This document shows, piece after piece, positions 8,668-17,460 of a stretch of DNA of 64,000 bases. Positions within the stretch are counted from its first letter, which is position 1, and the number at the start of each line of letters is the position of its first letter. This DNA is from an uncultured Bacillaceae bacterium (lineage in GTDB: Bacteria > Bacillota > Bacilli > Bacillales > Caldibacillaceae): contig CALGAD010000161.1 in the NCBI GenBank assembly GCA_937951955.1, forward strand, positions 1 to 64,000, given 5' to 3'. Below the pieces are notes generated by a model. It was given only the letters and a program-made list of their open reading frames with translations, ran no database searches and was not told the DNA's origin. The position numbers and the translations under genes were made by a program.

Positions 8668-8984
8668 ACTGTTTGTGGCACTGAAACCATTTGAGTTTCT
8701 AATATGATAACTGATGTCCGATTTATTTTAATAGGAAAGTCTTTACCAATACTGGTAGTTTTCCCCAGAATGTGTCCCATTAAACAGAGCATTTGTTTTT
8801 ACACAATTTTAAATCATGTATAATATTTTATATGAAATTAATGAGCATGGAGTAGCTCGGGTTTTTAAAAGATTGGTACTAACAATAAGCCAGTAAAGCC
8901 GAACATTCTAGTTAATAGGAATAAAGAAGTTTGAAATTTTTTTTCGAAAATTTTTGAAACCCTTTTTGGACGTATCCGTATGAA
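8668..8984. other. Intergenic region between sspA and nadK2
   Basis: This 317-bp AT-rich stretch has no credible ORF. It holds a promoter-like pair on the plus strand: a T-rich -35 (TTTTTA at 8796-8801), a 17-base gap and TATAAT at 8819-8824. It points towards the 3' end of nadK2. A weak 4-bp hairpin (GAGC/GCTC) near 8843 and an AT-rich inverted repeat near 8940 follow. No function can be assigned. Confidence 0.35.
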
Positions 8985-9785
8985 TTAAAGGAACGTTCGC
9001 TTGACTTTATGCCAGAAGGAGTTTGTTTTCAGCTTAACGGTTTTGATAACGCGCTGACTCAAGCATATTTCAACGTGTCGCACTTTACTGGTGGCCAGGG
9101 CTTCATTATCGAAACTGATGATCGGGAAATTATTTGGTTTTTCATGAACTTCAAGTCGCAATTTTCGTTCACTGCTTAAAATTAAAGGAGAATCGATTGT
9201 CCGGAATTGATTATTATTAATCGATGCGAGTTCATTAACTTGAAACGAGCGTAGTAAAGGATCGACAATCGCACCGTGAACGGATTTATTGTATCCGGTA
9301 CTTCCTGTTGGTGTCGAGATAATCATCCCGTCGCCACGAAACGTTTCAAAGTGAAGGTCATCGATATAAACATCCAGAACAAAGGTTTTCACAATAGAGG
9401 AACGAATCGTGAATTCATTTAGACAGTAAAAAGGGCCTTCATCATCAATCGTGACTTCCAGGACCGGATAGCGACGGACCTCGATTTTTTTCATATCCAT
9501 TGCTTCAATGGCCTGTTCTAACGTTTCGAAATGAAAATCGCTATAAAAGCTTGTTTCGTTGCCGGTAGAGATTCCTACATAGAGGCAGTCGTCGCGAAAT
9601 CCGGATTTGCGAACTGCCTGTAAAAAAGTACCATCGCCACCAATACTGACGATTATATTGGCCTCTTTGAAGTGGTTAACCACGATAAACCCTTTTTCTT
9701 TCGCGGCACTTTGTAATTGCTGTTTAATTTCTTCTAAAGCCGTTTGACCTTGATGGAAAAAATACATATTCCGTCTTGCGTCCAT
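8985..9785 (-). CDS. nadK2: NAD kinase, second paralogue (YtdI/PpnKB type)
   Basis: The enzyme phosphorylates NAD to NADP. The 266-residue protein has the GGDGT phosphate-binding motif at 49-53, the conserved NE pair at 123-124 and the glycine-rich TPTGSTGY at 158-165. The ATG lies 6 bases after AAGGGGG. Its position next to sppA matches B. subtilis ytdI (ppnKB/nadK2) rather than nadF. Confidence 0.93.
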   Translation of the reverse strand: MDARRNMYFFHQGQTALEEIKQQLQSAAKEKGFIVVNHFKEANIIVSIGGDGTFLQAVRKSGFRDDCLYVGISTGNETSFYSDFHFETLEQAIEAMDMKKIEVRRYPVLEVTIDDEGPFYCLNEFTIRSSIVKTFVLDVYIDDLHFETFRGDGMIISTPTGSTGYNKSVHGAIVDPLLRSFQVNELASINNNQFRTIDSPLILSSERKLRLEVHEKPNNFPIISFDNEALATSKVRHVEICLSQRVIKTVKLKTNSFWHKVKRTFL

Positions 9786-9975
9786 GAATATCCCCCTTAT
9801 TACACATGGTCTTTGTTACTAGTTTATCATGTAGTGGATGATTTAAGCATCTCTGTGAGATTTTTGAAATAAGCATGAATAAAAGGTGAGGAATTGAAGC
9901 GTGTTTTCGATTAGATATCGTTTTTAATAAAGCAGACTTTCGACGTTTTGGCTAATATTGGAGGAGGGAAACAAA

Positions 9976-10986
9976 ATGAATGCGAAACGCTGGGTAGCAT
10001 TGGCGGTTGCAGCAGGCGTCCTGCTTTTTTCCTGGGCTTCTGCTTTATTGTCAACATTTTTATTTGCTGATCGCGAAGTATCGTTTGAAGAACTATGGGG
10101 ATTGGACGGAGCTTTCTCCGAAACGGTTATTGAGGCGGGGGATCCATTTTCTCAGATCGTTGTCCTTGAGGTAAATGGTGTTATTCAAGATGTCGGGTCC
10201 GCAGATCCGTTTTTAACGGGGGGCTTATACAACCACCGCCTCTTTATGGAGAAGTTAGAAGTGATTAAAGATAATGACAATGTCAAGGGTCTCATTTTAC
10301 AAATCAATTCTCCAGGGGGAACGGTTGTTGAAAGTGCTCAAATTCATGATAAGCTTGTGGAGATAAAAGAAGAAAAAGATATCCCAATTTATGTAACGAT
10401 GGGTTCCACGGCAGCATCCGGCGGGTATTATATCGCCGCACCGGCCGATAAAATTTTTGCGGCTAAAGATACGATTACCGGTTCTATCGGGGTTATCATG
10501 CAAGGGTATAACGTTAGTGAATTAGCCGAAAAATTAGGAATTGAAGTCATGACGATTAAAAGCGGACCTTTTAAGGATATTGGTAGTAGCAGCCGGGAAA
10601 TGACGGAGGAGGAAGTCGAGATCTTCCAGAGTTTAATTGACAATGCGTATGAAGATTTTGTCCGCATCGTTGCGGAAGGGCGTAATCTCGATATCAATTA
10701 TGTAAAACAAATTGCGGATGGCCGTATTTACGATGGCCGGCAGGCGAAAGAAATTGGTTTAGTAGATGAATTCGGCTATTTAGAAGATACGATTGCAGCG
10801 ATGAAAGAAGATATGAACTTAGAGGATGCCGAAGTTGTCCGTTACGACGATAATCTTTTCGGATTGGGCTCGCTATTTTCTCTTATGAGCGAAAAAATTG
10901 GCGGAAATAGTAACACGACCGATAAAATCATTCAAGTATTATCCCATAACAGTGCCCCGCGCCTGATGTATTTATATTCGAATTAG
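9976..10986 (+). CDS. sppA: Signal peptide peptidase SppA, S49 family
   Basis: SppA is a membrane-anchored serine protease that clears cleaved signal peptides and membrane debris. The 336-residue protein has an N-terminal membrane segment (about 7-30) and one S49 domain. The catalytic Ser/Lys pair is S148 in TAASGGYY and K200 in SGPFKDIG, each one residue from the B. subtilis positions. An in-frame TTG overlaps the ribosome binding site GGAGGAGGG, so I chose the ATG downstream. yteJ follows by 12 bases. In B. subtilis this operon is sigma-W dependent, but here I find only a poor match upstream. Confidence 0.93.
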   Translation: MNAKRWVALAVAAGVLLFSWASALLSTFLFADREVSFEELWGLDGAFSETVIEAGDPFSQIVVLEVNGVIQDVGSADPFLTGGLYNHRLFMEKLEVIKDNDNVKGLILQINSPGGTVVESAQIHDKLVEIKEEKDIPIYVTMGSTAASGGYYIAAPADKIFAAKDTITGSIGVIMQGYNVSELAEKLGIEVMTIKSGPFKDIGSSSREMTEEEVEIFQSLIDNAYEDFVRIVAEGRNLDINYVKQIADGRIYDGRQAKEIGLVDEFGYLEDTIAAMKEDMNLEDAEVVRYDDNLFGLGSLFSLMSEKIGGNSNTTDKIIQVLSHNSAPRLMYLYSN

Positions 10987-10998
10987 GAGGGGTGAAAG

Positions 10999-11754
10999 AT
11001 GGAAAAAAATGAACAAAAGAAAGAAATGGAAATGCTCACCTCTGACCAGGAACAGGCTGCTATGAGCGCCGAACGGGAAACTCCCGAGATAGCCAATATA
11101 TCCGATACGAACCAAGAAGAACAAAGAAAAGATATGGCTAATGAAGATGTTTCATCTGTGCAGAAAGATGATCGCATCATGCCGTTAGCTGCCCATCACG
11201 AGGAAGAACAGGAAAATGAACAGAAAGAAAAACGTTCGCCCTTATCAATTTTTGCGAACAAAGGGAAAATCGATGCCCCGTCTTCTTCAGACGATCCGGA
11301 TTTATATGCATATGCCGGCTTCTGGATTCGTTTTTGGGCATATATCGTGGATTTGATAGTTGTGATGTCACTAAGACTGATCCTGGTTCGTCCTTCCGTG
11401 CTATTGCTGGACCTCGATACTACGGGATTTTTCTCCCTTTACAATATTTTGTCAGCGCTGATATTTTTCAGTTACTTTGTGCTCATGACAAAATATTTCG
11501 GGCAAACATTGGGAAAGATGGTGTTCGGCCTGAAAGTTATTTCTTTAAAGAAAGATACTCTCACTTGGGATACGGTTATTTTCCGGGAATTGGTCGGTCG
11601 CTATATTTGTCATACGGTTAAAATTGTTTACATTTTAGTCGGATTTTTACCGAAAAAACAAGGATTGCATGACTATTTCGCCGATACAACAGTTATTCAT
11701 GAAGACCTGGTCAATAAAGAAGGTGTTGAGCAGGTTCTCAACCAACATACGTGA
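10999..11754 (+). CDS. yteJ: RDD-family membrane protein, SppI/YteJ type with long N-terminal extension
   Basis: The C-terminal half (about residues 98-240) is an RDD domain: the segment YAGFWIRFWAYIVDLIVV opens the first membrane helix, a second helix lies near 145-165, and GQTLGKMVFGLKV follows. In B. subtilis YteJ (SppI) binds SppA and inhibits its protease activity. Here the first 95 residues are highly polar, Glu/Gln/Lys-rich and probably disordered, making the protein clearly longer than the roughly 165 residues I recall for B. subtilis. It lies 12 bases behind sppA with ribosome binding site GGAGGGGTG. Confidence 0.88.
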   Translation: MEKNEQKKEMEMLTSDQEQAAMSAERETPEIANISDTNQEEQRKDMANEDVSSVQKDDRIMPLAAHHEEEQENEQKEKRSPLSIFANKGKIDAPSSSDDPDLYAYAGFWIRFWAYIVDLIVVMSLRLILVRPSVLLLDLDTTGFFSLYNILSALIFFSYFVLMTKYFGQTLGKMVFGLKVISLKKDTLTWDTVIFRELVGRYICHTVKIVYILVGFLPKKQGLHDYFADTTVIHEDLVNKEGVEQVLNQHT

Positions 11755-11884
11755 TTTTAGCGCTCCGTTTGGGAGTGCTTTTTAATTTTGGAAAGCATTT
11801 CGCTGCCAATGAAGGATGGAGCGGGTTGGACGTTTATTTTTCCATTACCGTGACGATACTGATTAGTTGAAAGGTTGTGTAAGA

Positions 11885-12565
11885 ATGATATTTTTCATGA
11901 TTTTTCTAATCCTCGCCAGTATCGTCTCGATAATTCTCTTATCCAACATAAACGTATTCGTGCACTATTCTTTTAATGGTAAAGAAAATTCATTGCAAAT
12001 AAAAACGAAAGCATTATTCGGGCTTCTCAGCTTCCGGCGAGAATTATTAAAAAATCAGGGAACAGGAGAAAAGAGAGACTTTTCCCGGAGCGATGGGAAG
12101 TTGCATCAAGTAGTTGGAGAAACAGGCAAAACCGATCATCCAATATCTCCGGATGAAGCGACATCTCCCCTCCGACAAATCGAAAATATGATAGAACAGA
12201 TCGGCCCGTTTTACAGTCTGTTAAAAAATTTTTTCCAAAAAATCAAGGTGAAACAGTTGATCTGGACTTCGGAAATTGGTACAGGGGAAGCGGCATCAAC
12301 GGGCATCGCGACCGGTTTAGGCTGGGCGGTTAAAGGGAATGTCGTCGGGATGATTCGCCGCCTGTTCATTATAAAAGCAAAGCCTGAAATACAAGTATAC
12401 GCAGATTTTCAAAAGGCAGTTGTCCGAACGAATTTTCATTGTATGTTTCAAGTTCGCATCGGGCAAACTATTTTAGCAAGTATTCAAGTGTTCCATCTTT
12501 ATCGGAAAATGAAAAAGGAACAGGACAAGAAGGTAACCGTTGAAAAGAAGAATCAAACATTGTAA
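11885..12565 (+). CDS. ytfI: DUF2953 membrane protein YtfI
   Basis: The 226-residue protein has an N-terminal membrane segment (about 2-22) and a DUF2953-type domain. A central linker containing a PISPDEATSP-like stretch separates the halves. It precedes ytfJ by 15 bases, an arrangement conserved in spore formers, and is thought to be a sporulation membrane protein. The exact role is unknown. I chose the ATG over an in-frame TTG at 11867 because AAAGG lies 10 bases before the ATG. Confidence 0.85.
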   Translation: MIFFMIFLILASIVSIILLSNINVFVHYSFNGKENSLQIKTKALFGLLSFRRELLKNQGTGEKRDFSRSDGKLHQVVGETGKTDHPISPDEATSPLRQIENMIEQIGPFYSLLKNFFQKIKVKQLIWTSEIGTGEAASTGIATGLGWAVKGNVVGMIRRLFIIKAKPEIQVYADFQKAVVRTNFHCMFQVRIGQTILASIQVFHLYRKMKKEQDKKVTVEKKNQTL

Positions 12566-12580
12566 CAGGAGGGATTGTTT

Positions 12581-13075
12581 ATGGCGGATCATCCCCTAAA
12601 AGGGTTGATGACTACAGCGATGGAAAACTTAAAAGATATGGTCGATGTAAACACGATATTAGGAGATCCGGTGGAAACCCCGGATGGCGGTGTGATCTTA
12701 ACGGTTTCCAAAGTTGGTTTTGGCTTTGCGGCCGGGGGATCCGAGTTTTCTGCGGATAGCTCGGGACAGGGTTCCAGTTCTGATTCCCAGCTTCCATTTG
12801 GCGGAGGAAGTGGTGGCGGTGTATCCATAACGCCGATTGCCTTTTTGATTGTCAATAATGAAGGGGTGCGCTTACTCCACGTCGATCAAAACACCCACTT
12901 GTATGAGAAAATTATTGATCTTGCGCCGAATGCTGTCGATAAAATTCAAAAAATGTTTGCCAAAGACAAGAATAATCAGGCAAAAGGAAGTTCTTCCGTT
13001 AACAATTCCGATCAAAACAAACAACCAGAAAGTAACCCGAAAGATCCAACCGCACCTCCCGATTATCAAATTTAA
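12581..13075 (+). CDS. ytfJ: Spore protein YtfJ (GerW family)
   Basis: The 164-residue protein belongs to the YtfJ/GerW family, which in B. subtilis is a spore protein needed for normal germination. The N-terminus contains LKGLMTTAMENLKDMVDVNT and then VGFGFAAGGSEF, both typical. A Ser/Gly-rich loop follows near residues 60-85, and the C-terminal 35 residues are polar and low in complexity. The ATG lies 7 bases after GGAGGG; an in-frame TTG at 12575 is too close to that site. It forms an operon with ytfI and ends in a terminator. Confidence 0.93.
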   Translation: MADHPLKGLMTTAMENLKDMVDVNTILGDPVETPDGGVILTVSKVGFGFAAGGSEFSADSSGQGSSSDSQLPFGGGSGGGVSITPIAFLIVNNEGVRLLHVDQNTHLYEKIIDLAPNAVDKIQKMFAKDKNNQAKGSSSVNNSDQNKQPESNPKDPTAPPDYQI

Positions 13076-13083
13076 ACGTTTGG

Positions 13084-13109
13084 GCCGATGCGAACGAGCA
13101 TCGGTTTTT
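13084..13109 (+). terminator. Terminator of ytfI-ytfJ
   Basis: CCGATGC/GCATCGG with a 6-base loop is followed by TTTTT. Confidence 0.9.
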
Positions 13110-13140
13110 ATTAGGGATTGAAAGGGACAGGTCCTTTTAA

Positions 13141-13168
13141 TTGTCTTTTTCAATACATTTGATATGAT
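13141..13168 (+). promoter_or_regulatory. Promoter of tpx
   Basis: TTGTCT (13141-13146) and TATGAT (13163-13168) are separated by 16 bases and lie 34 bases before the start codon. Confidence 0.6.
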
Positions 13169-13202
13169 AAAATCACAATAAATCGTTCAGGAGGTTATGG
13201 AA

Positions 13203-13703
13203 ATGGCTGAGGTACTGTTTGGAGGCAAACCGGTAACACTTTTAGGAAATGAGGTTAATGTCGGGGATGAGGCGCCGGAATTTACGGTTGTTGATCACGA
13301 ATTAAATGAGGTTCATTCGAGTAAATGGAACAATACGGTGCGGTTAATTGCCTCTGTTCCCTCCATTGATACGGGCGTGTGTGACGCTGAAACCCGTCGT
13401 TTTAACGAAGAAGCAGCTAACCTCCCTGGTGTGAACGTCATTACGATAAGTGCCGATTTACCCTTTGCCCAAGGACGTTGGTGTGCAGCAAGAGGGATTG
13501 AAAACCTGGAAGTATTATCCGATTACCGGCATCTATCTTTTGGTGAAGCTTTTGGCGTACATATGAAGGACGTACGGCTTTTAGCGAGAGCGGTTTTTGT
13601 TATCGATTCTTCTAACAAAATCACGTATAAAGAAATCGTTCCGAATGTTCATGAACACCCGAATTATGAGAAGGCCATTGCTGCGGCAAAAGAGGCAAAA
13701 TAA
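13203..13703 (+). CDS. tpx: Atypical 2-Cys peroxiredoxin, thiol peroxidase Tpx
   Basis: Tpx reduces hydrogen peroxide and alkyl hydroperoxides using thioredoxin. The 166-residue protein has the peroxidatic cysteine C60 in PSIDTGVCDAETRRFN and the resolving C94 in GRWCAARG, the usual Tpx spacing. The first ATG (13197) is 2 bases from GGAGG; the second, 8 bases away, gives MAEVLFGG, which aligns with B. subtilis Tpx. It lies between ytfJ and ytxK as in B. subtilis. Confidence 0.95.
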   Translation: MAEVLFGGKPVTLLGNEVNVGDEAPEFTVVDHELNEVHSSKWNNTVRLIASVPSIDTGVCDAETRRFNEEAANLPGVNVITISADLPFAQGRWCAARGIENLEVLSDYRHLSFGEAFGVHMKDVRLLARAVFVIDSSNKITYKEIVPNVHEHPNYEKAIAAAKEAK

Positions 13704-13864
13704 GCGAACGATTTTAATGAATATATCATGTTCTGCTGGGAAATGGTGTACCTTTGTCGTACGCCATTTTCTTTTTGAGGATTTTTTGTTTGTGAATTTA
13801 TGATAATACGTATAGAATGGAATATTAGTGAGTATTACTGAATGTTTTTTAGGGAGGTTCCTCA

Positions 13865-14854
13865 ATGGCCGAGACGCCGGTTGAAAAATTATTTGAGACG
13901 TTAGATGAAACAAGCAGTTTATTAGAAAAAGAGATGGATATCACTTATTTAGAAGCATTGGTCGAAACAGGCGAAAATATTTATCAAGATCAAATTTTGC
14001 AAGAAAATATTAGTGAAGTAACGAAAAAACGACTGACCAAAAAATATGATGAAATCAATCGCCTTTCCTATACGAGCGAAGATATCCGGAAGGCATTTCA
14101 GCTGGCATGCTTAAAGGGCATGCGGGATAATACACAACCGAATCATCAATTAACCCCTGATTCCATCGGGATTTTTGTCGCTTATTTAATCCGCAAATTT
14201 GTTCCGACAGCCACACGCTTTTCTATCTTAGATCCTGCTGTTGGCACGGGCAATTTTTTAACGACTGTATTAAATCAATTGAACTGGCCAGAAATTCACG
14301 CATATGGTGTTGAAATTGACGATTTGCTTATCCGCCTAGCCTATGTCAATGCCAATTTACAAAACCACCCCTTAGAATTGTTCAAGCAGGATAGTTTACG
14401 ACCGTTATTTATTGATCCTGTCGATTGCATTATTTGTGATTTACCCGTTGGCTATTATCCAGGGGATGCGAGTGATTATACGTTAAAGGCGGATGAGGGT
14501 CATTCGTATGCCCATCATTTATTTATCGAACAGAGCACCCGTTATACGAAAGATGGTGGCTATTTAATCTTTCTCGTTCCCAATATAATATTCACAAGTC
14601 CGGGAGCAGAAAAATTGCGGGAATATATTAAACAACATCATCATATCCAGGCTTTCATCCAGCTACCCGAGACACTGTTTAAAAATAAAAATGCCGCCAA
14701 AAGCATTTTCGTTTTGCAAAAGCAGGGCGAAGGCATTCAGCCACCGAAAGAAGTCTTGATGGCTGTATTACCCTCGCTATCTGACCAACAGAAAATGGAG
14801 TCGGTGCTTATCCGTATGGATCAATGGTTTAGCGAGAACAAATATTCAAAATAG
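13865..14854 (+). CDS. ytxK: SAM-dependent methyltransferase-like protein YtxK
   Basis: The 329-residue protein has the fold of type I restriction-modification N6-adenine methyltransferases. It shows the SAM-binding motif LDPAVGTGNFL near residues 122-132. At the catalytic motif, where DNA N6-methylases have (N/D)PPY, it reads DLPVGYY (192-198), which leaves the substrate uncertain. The first 80 residues are helical and unlike a methyltransferase. No specificity subunit is nearby. It precedes ackA as in B. subtilis, but each has its own terminator or promoter region. GGGAGG lies 7 bases before the ATG. Confidence 0.88.
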   Translation: MAETPVEKLFETLDETSSLLEKEMDITYLEALVETGENIYQDQILQENISEVTKKRLTKKYDEINRLSYTSEDIRKAFQLACLKGMRDNTQPNHQLTPDSIGIFVAYLIRKFVPTATRFSILDPAVGTGNFLTTVLNQLNWPEIHAYGVEIDDLLIRLAYVNANLQNHPLELFKQDSLRPLFIDPVDCIICDLPVGYYPGDASDYTLKADEGHSYAHHLFIEQSTRYTKDGGYLIFLVPNIIFTSPGAEKLREYIKQHHHIQAFIQLPETLFKNKNAAKSIFVLQKQGEGIQPPKEVLMAVLPSLSDQQKMESVLIRMDQWFSENKYSK

Positions 14855-14885
14855 TGACCGCTCGTGTGGCCCCGGTCACTTTCTT
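14853..14885 (+). terminator. Terminator of ytxK
   Basis: AGTGACCG/CGGTCACT is followed by a T-rich tail. The hairpin begins at the stop codon. Confidence 0.85.
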
Positions 14886-15089
14886 GTTAATGTGTTTACA
14901 AAAATTTTCGCGAATTGTTCACGAAGAATACCCGAAGACCTGCGTTCGACGTATTGAAAAATAACGGAAATAATGATTAAATTAATTATCGGGGATATTT
15001 GTTCATGCATTCACAGATGAAATGTAACATATATATTTTATCTGGCGTTCATAATACACATAAGAAATAGAAATTAAGGAGAGAAACGA

Positions 15090-16280
15090 ATGACAAAAAT
15101 TTTAGCCATTAATGCAGGTAGTTCATCATTAAAATTCCAATTAATTACTATGCCGGAAGAAGAAGTCATTACAAAGGGAGTAGTGGAACGAATTGGCTTG
15201 AATGATTCAATTTTTTCCATCACCTTCAATAACGAAAAGAAAAAATTCGTTCAAGACATCCCTGACCATGCCAAAGCGGTTAAAATTCTTCTTGAGCAAA
15301 TGTTAAGTTTACATATTATCGAATCGTTTGATGAAATTGATGGTGTAGGTCACCGCGTCGTTCACGGTGGTGAACAATTTAGTGATTCAACGCTAATCAC
15401 GGATGAAGTATTAAAACAAATTGAAGATCTCTCAGATTTAGCACCGTTGCACAACCCGGCGAATATTACAGGAATTAAAGCTTTCCAGAAAATTTTGCCG
15501 AATGTACCGCATGTTGCTGTTTTTGATACGGCATTCCACCAAACAATGCCCGAACGTTCCTATCTTTATAGTTTGCCTTACGAGTATTATAAAAAATATA
15601 AAATTCGCAAATACGGCTTCCACGGTACTTCCCATAAATATGTAACAGAGCGGGCTGCGGAATTATTAGAGCGTCCATTAAAATCATTGCGCTTGATCTC
15701 CTGCCATTTAGGAAATGGAGCCAGTATTGCAGCTGTAGTTGGCGGAAAATCCATCGATACTTCCATGGGCTTTACACCGTTAGCCGGTGTGACGATGGGA
15801 ACCCGTTCCGGTAACATCGATCCGGCGTTAATTCCTTATATTATGGAGAAAACAGGAAAATCAGCTGAAGAAGTTGTGAACGTATTGAATAAAAAGAGTG
15901 GTTTGCTCGGTATCTCCGGACTTTCCAGTGACTTACGGGATTTAACAGAAGCCGCTGAAGAAGGGAATACGCGGGCAGAATTAGCCTTAGACGTATTCGT
16001 TGATCGGATACATAAATATATCGGTTCATATGCGGCAAAAATGAACGGTCTTGATGCCATTATCTTTACGGCGGGAATCGGTGAAAACAGTGCACCGATT
16101 CGTGAAAGAATTCTCCGCGGCTTAGAGTTCATGGGCGTTTATTGGGACAGTGAAGCAAACAAAACGGTTGAAGGCGAAGCATTTATCAGCTATCCTTTCT
16201 CCCCTGTAAAAGTGTTAGTCATCCCGACAAACGAAGAAGTGATGATTGCCCGCGACGTCGTTCGCCTGGCCAATTTATAA
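15090..16280 (+). CDS. ackA: Acetate kinase
   Basis: Acetate kinase converts acetyl phosphate and ADP to acetate and ATP in overflow metabolism. The 396-residue protein begins ILAINAGSSSLKFQL (phosphate-1 motif) and contains SCHLGNGASIAAV, GFTPLAGVTMGTRSG and FTAGIGENS, all diagnostic. GGAGAG precedes the ATG by 7 bases. The 235-bp upstream region suggests its own promoter (TTCACA, 16 bases, TATATT near 15033). I found no convincing cre site there, although ackA is CcpA-activated in B. subtilis. Confidence 0.97.
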   Translation: MTKILAINAGSSSLKFQLITMPEEEVITKGVVERIGLNDSIFSITFNNEKKKFVQDIPDHAKAVKILLEQMLSLHIIESFDEIDGVGHRVVHGGEQFSDSTLITDEVLKQIEDLSDLAPLHNPANITGIKAFQKILPNVPHVAVFDTAFHQTMPERSYLYSLPYEYYKKYKIRKYGFHGTSHKYVTERAAELLERPLKSLRLISCHLGNGASIAAVVGGKSIDTSMGFTPLAGVTMGTRSGNIDPALIPYIMEKTGKSAEEVVNVLNKKSGLLGISGLSSDLRDLTEAAEEGNTRAELALDVFVDRIHKYIGSYAAKMNGLDAIIFTAGIGENSAPIRERILRGLEFMGVYWDSEANKTVEGEAFISYPFSPVKVLVIPTNEEVMIARDVVRLANL

Positions 16281-16294
16281 GGATAAATTCATCG

Positions 16295-16334
16295 GCAACA
16301 TCTCTTATTATTCGAGAGATGTTGCTATTTTTTT
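16295..16334 (+). terminator. Terminator of ackA
   Basis: GCAACATCTCT/AGAGATGTTGC with a 9-base loop is followed by a T-run. Confidence 0.9.
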
Positions 16335-16347
16335 ACAAATTTTTTTA

Positions 16348-16356
16348 TGCTATAAT
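16348..16356 (+). promoter_or_regulatory. Extended -10 promoter of the EcsC-family gene
   Basis: TGCTATAAT lies 56 bases before the start codon. The -35 region is only a T-run from the preceding terminator, so this is an extended -10 type promoter. Confidence 0.5.
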
Positions 16357-16411
16357 GAATTACATCTTTACCGGGACGGGATTTTTTGATCGTTAAGGGG
16401 GAGTTTGCTTA

Positions 16412-17254
16412 ATGACACTTTCTGAATTTGAAGCGGAACGAATGCAGCAAATTCACCAGTGGCTGAATGAGCTGGAAAGTCGTCAAGAAGCGCCAGGAGA
16501 TTTATTGCAACGTTATGATCTCTTTCTCGATGAACTTTTCGCTTTACTGCCCGATGAGATGCAAAAGAGGATTTTAGAAAATCTTGATCAATGTTTCATT
16601 TATGTACAGGTAGCCTTGCATCAAGTGGAACATGTTCATGATAAAGTCGAAAAAATGATCGCAAACGTCAAGGTGATGAATTCGGAGATCGATGATTTGT
16701 CAGGTATGAAATCATTGCCGCTGGAAAAACTGCAATTGCTGGCAGAGCGGGAAATCAACATGCATCAGCTTTATTCTCTCGTGCAGGGGGGACTGGCAGG
16801 TTCCGGTAATCCCCTTCTTCTCGGTATCGATTTACCGGCTGTTATTCTCATCAATTTAAAAGCGATCCAGTCCATTGCCTTATCGTATGGCTACCCGATC
16901 CACCATCCCGTGGAAGCGATCCTCGCCTTAAAAGTCTTCCATAGTGCAACATTGCCAAAACGATTTCAAAGGAAAGCCTGGGACAGACTGTTCCAGGAAT
17001 TAAGGGATCAGGATGGATATTTTTATGAGGGGAATAACCGGATTAGCGATGTTCCGTGGTTCAATACCCTTTTATTACAATTGATGAAAGCAGTGGCGAT
17101 TCATTTGTTCCGCAATAAAGAGACGAAAAAAGGCTCGTTTTTTAGTGTGGCCATCGGAGCGGGCAGTAATTATGTGTTAACGAAGCAAGTGACCGATTGG
17201 GCGCACCGCTTTTACCAGTATCGCTTTTTACTGGATAAAAATGATTACGAATGA
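16412..17254 (+). CDS. EcsC-family protein
   Basis: The 280-residue protein matches the EcsC family by the central segment GGLAGSGNPLLLGIDLPAV (about 130-148) followed by a helical INLKAIQSIALSYGY stretch. It was named for a protein next to the Ecs ABC transporter, but its biochemical role is not known. Moderately hydrophobic segments at about 138-165 and 235-250 may associate with the membrane. The gene stands alone between two terminators, behind ackA, with ribosome binding site AAGGGGGAG 8 bases before the ATG. Confidence 0.8.
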   Translation: MTLSEFEAERMQQIHQWLNELESRQEAPGDLLQRYDLFLDELFALLPDEMQKRILENLDQCFIYVQVALHQVEHVHDKVEKMIANVKVMNSEIDDLSGMKSLPLEKLQLLAEREINMHQLYSLVQGGLAGSGNPLLLGIDLPAVILINLKAIQSIALSYGYPIHHPVEAILALKVFHSATLPKRFQRKAWDRLFQELRDQDGYFYEGNNRISDVPWFNTLLLQLMKAVAIHLFRNKETKKGSFFSVAIGAGSNYVLTKQVTDWAHRFYQYRFLLDKNDYE

Positions 17255-17281
17255 ATAATCGGTGCCGTATCAACGTGCGAG

Positions 17282-17307
17282 AACCCGGTCTTCAAAGACG
17301 GGTTTTT
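17282..17307 (+). terminator. Terminator after the EcsC-family gene
   Basis: An AACCCG...CGGGTT hairpin with an inner GTCTT/AGAC stem is followed by a T-rich tract. Confidence 0.85.
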
Positions 17308-17460
17308 CCTTTTTTAAAAGGATATTCTCAAGCTTCATGGATATTGTTATTCACAATTGGAAAAGGAGAAAATGTTATTTTGTTGATATAAAGGAAATAG
17401 TGTGCACACATAAACAAGTAAAGTAGTGGCTTAAGATCAAAATTTTAGGAGGAACGGCTG

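Noticed and set aside
9880..9935. Possible sigma-W promoter upstream of sppA (TGAAGC with CGTTTT).
   Set aside because: It has one mismatch at -35, a poor -10 and an 18-base spacer, whereas the two sigma-W sites in this window are perfect with 16 bases.
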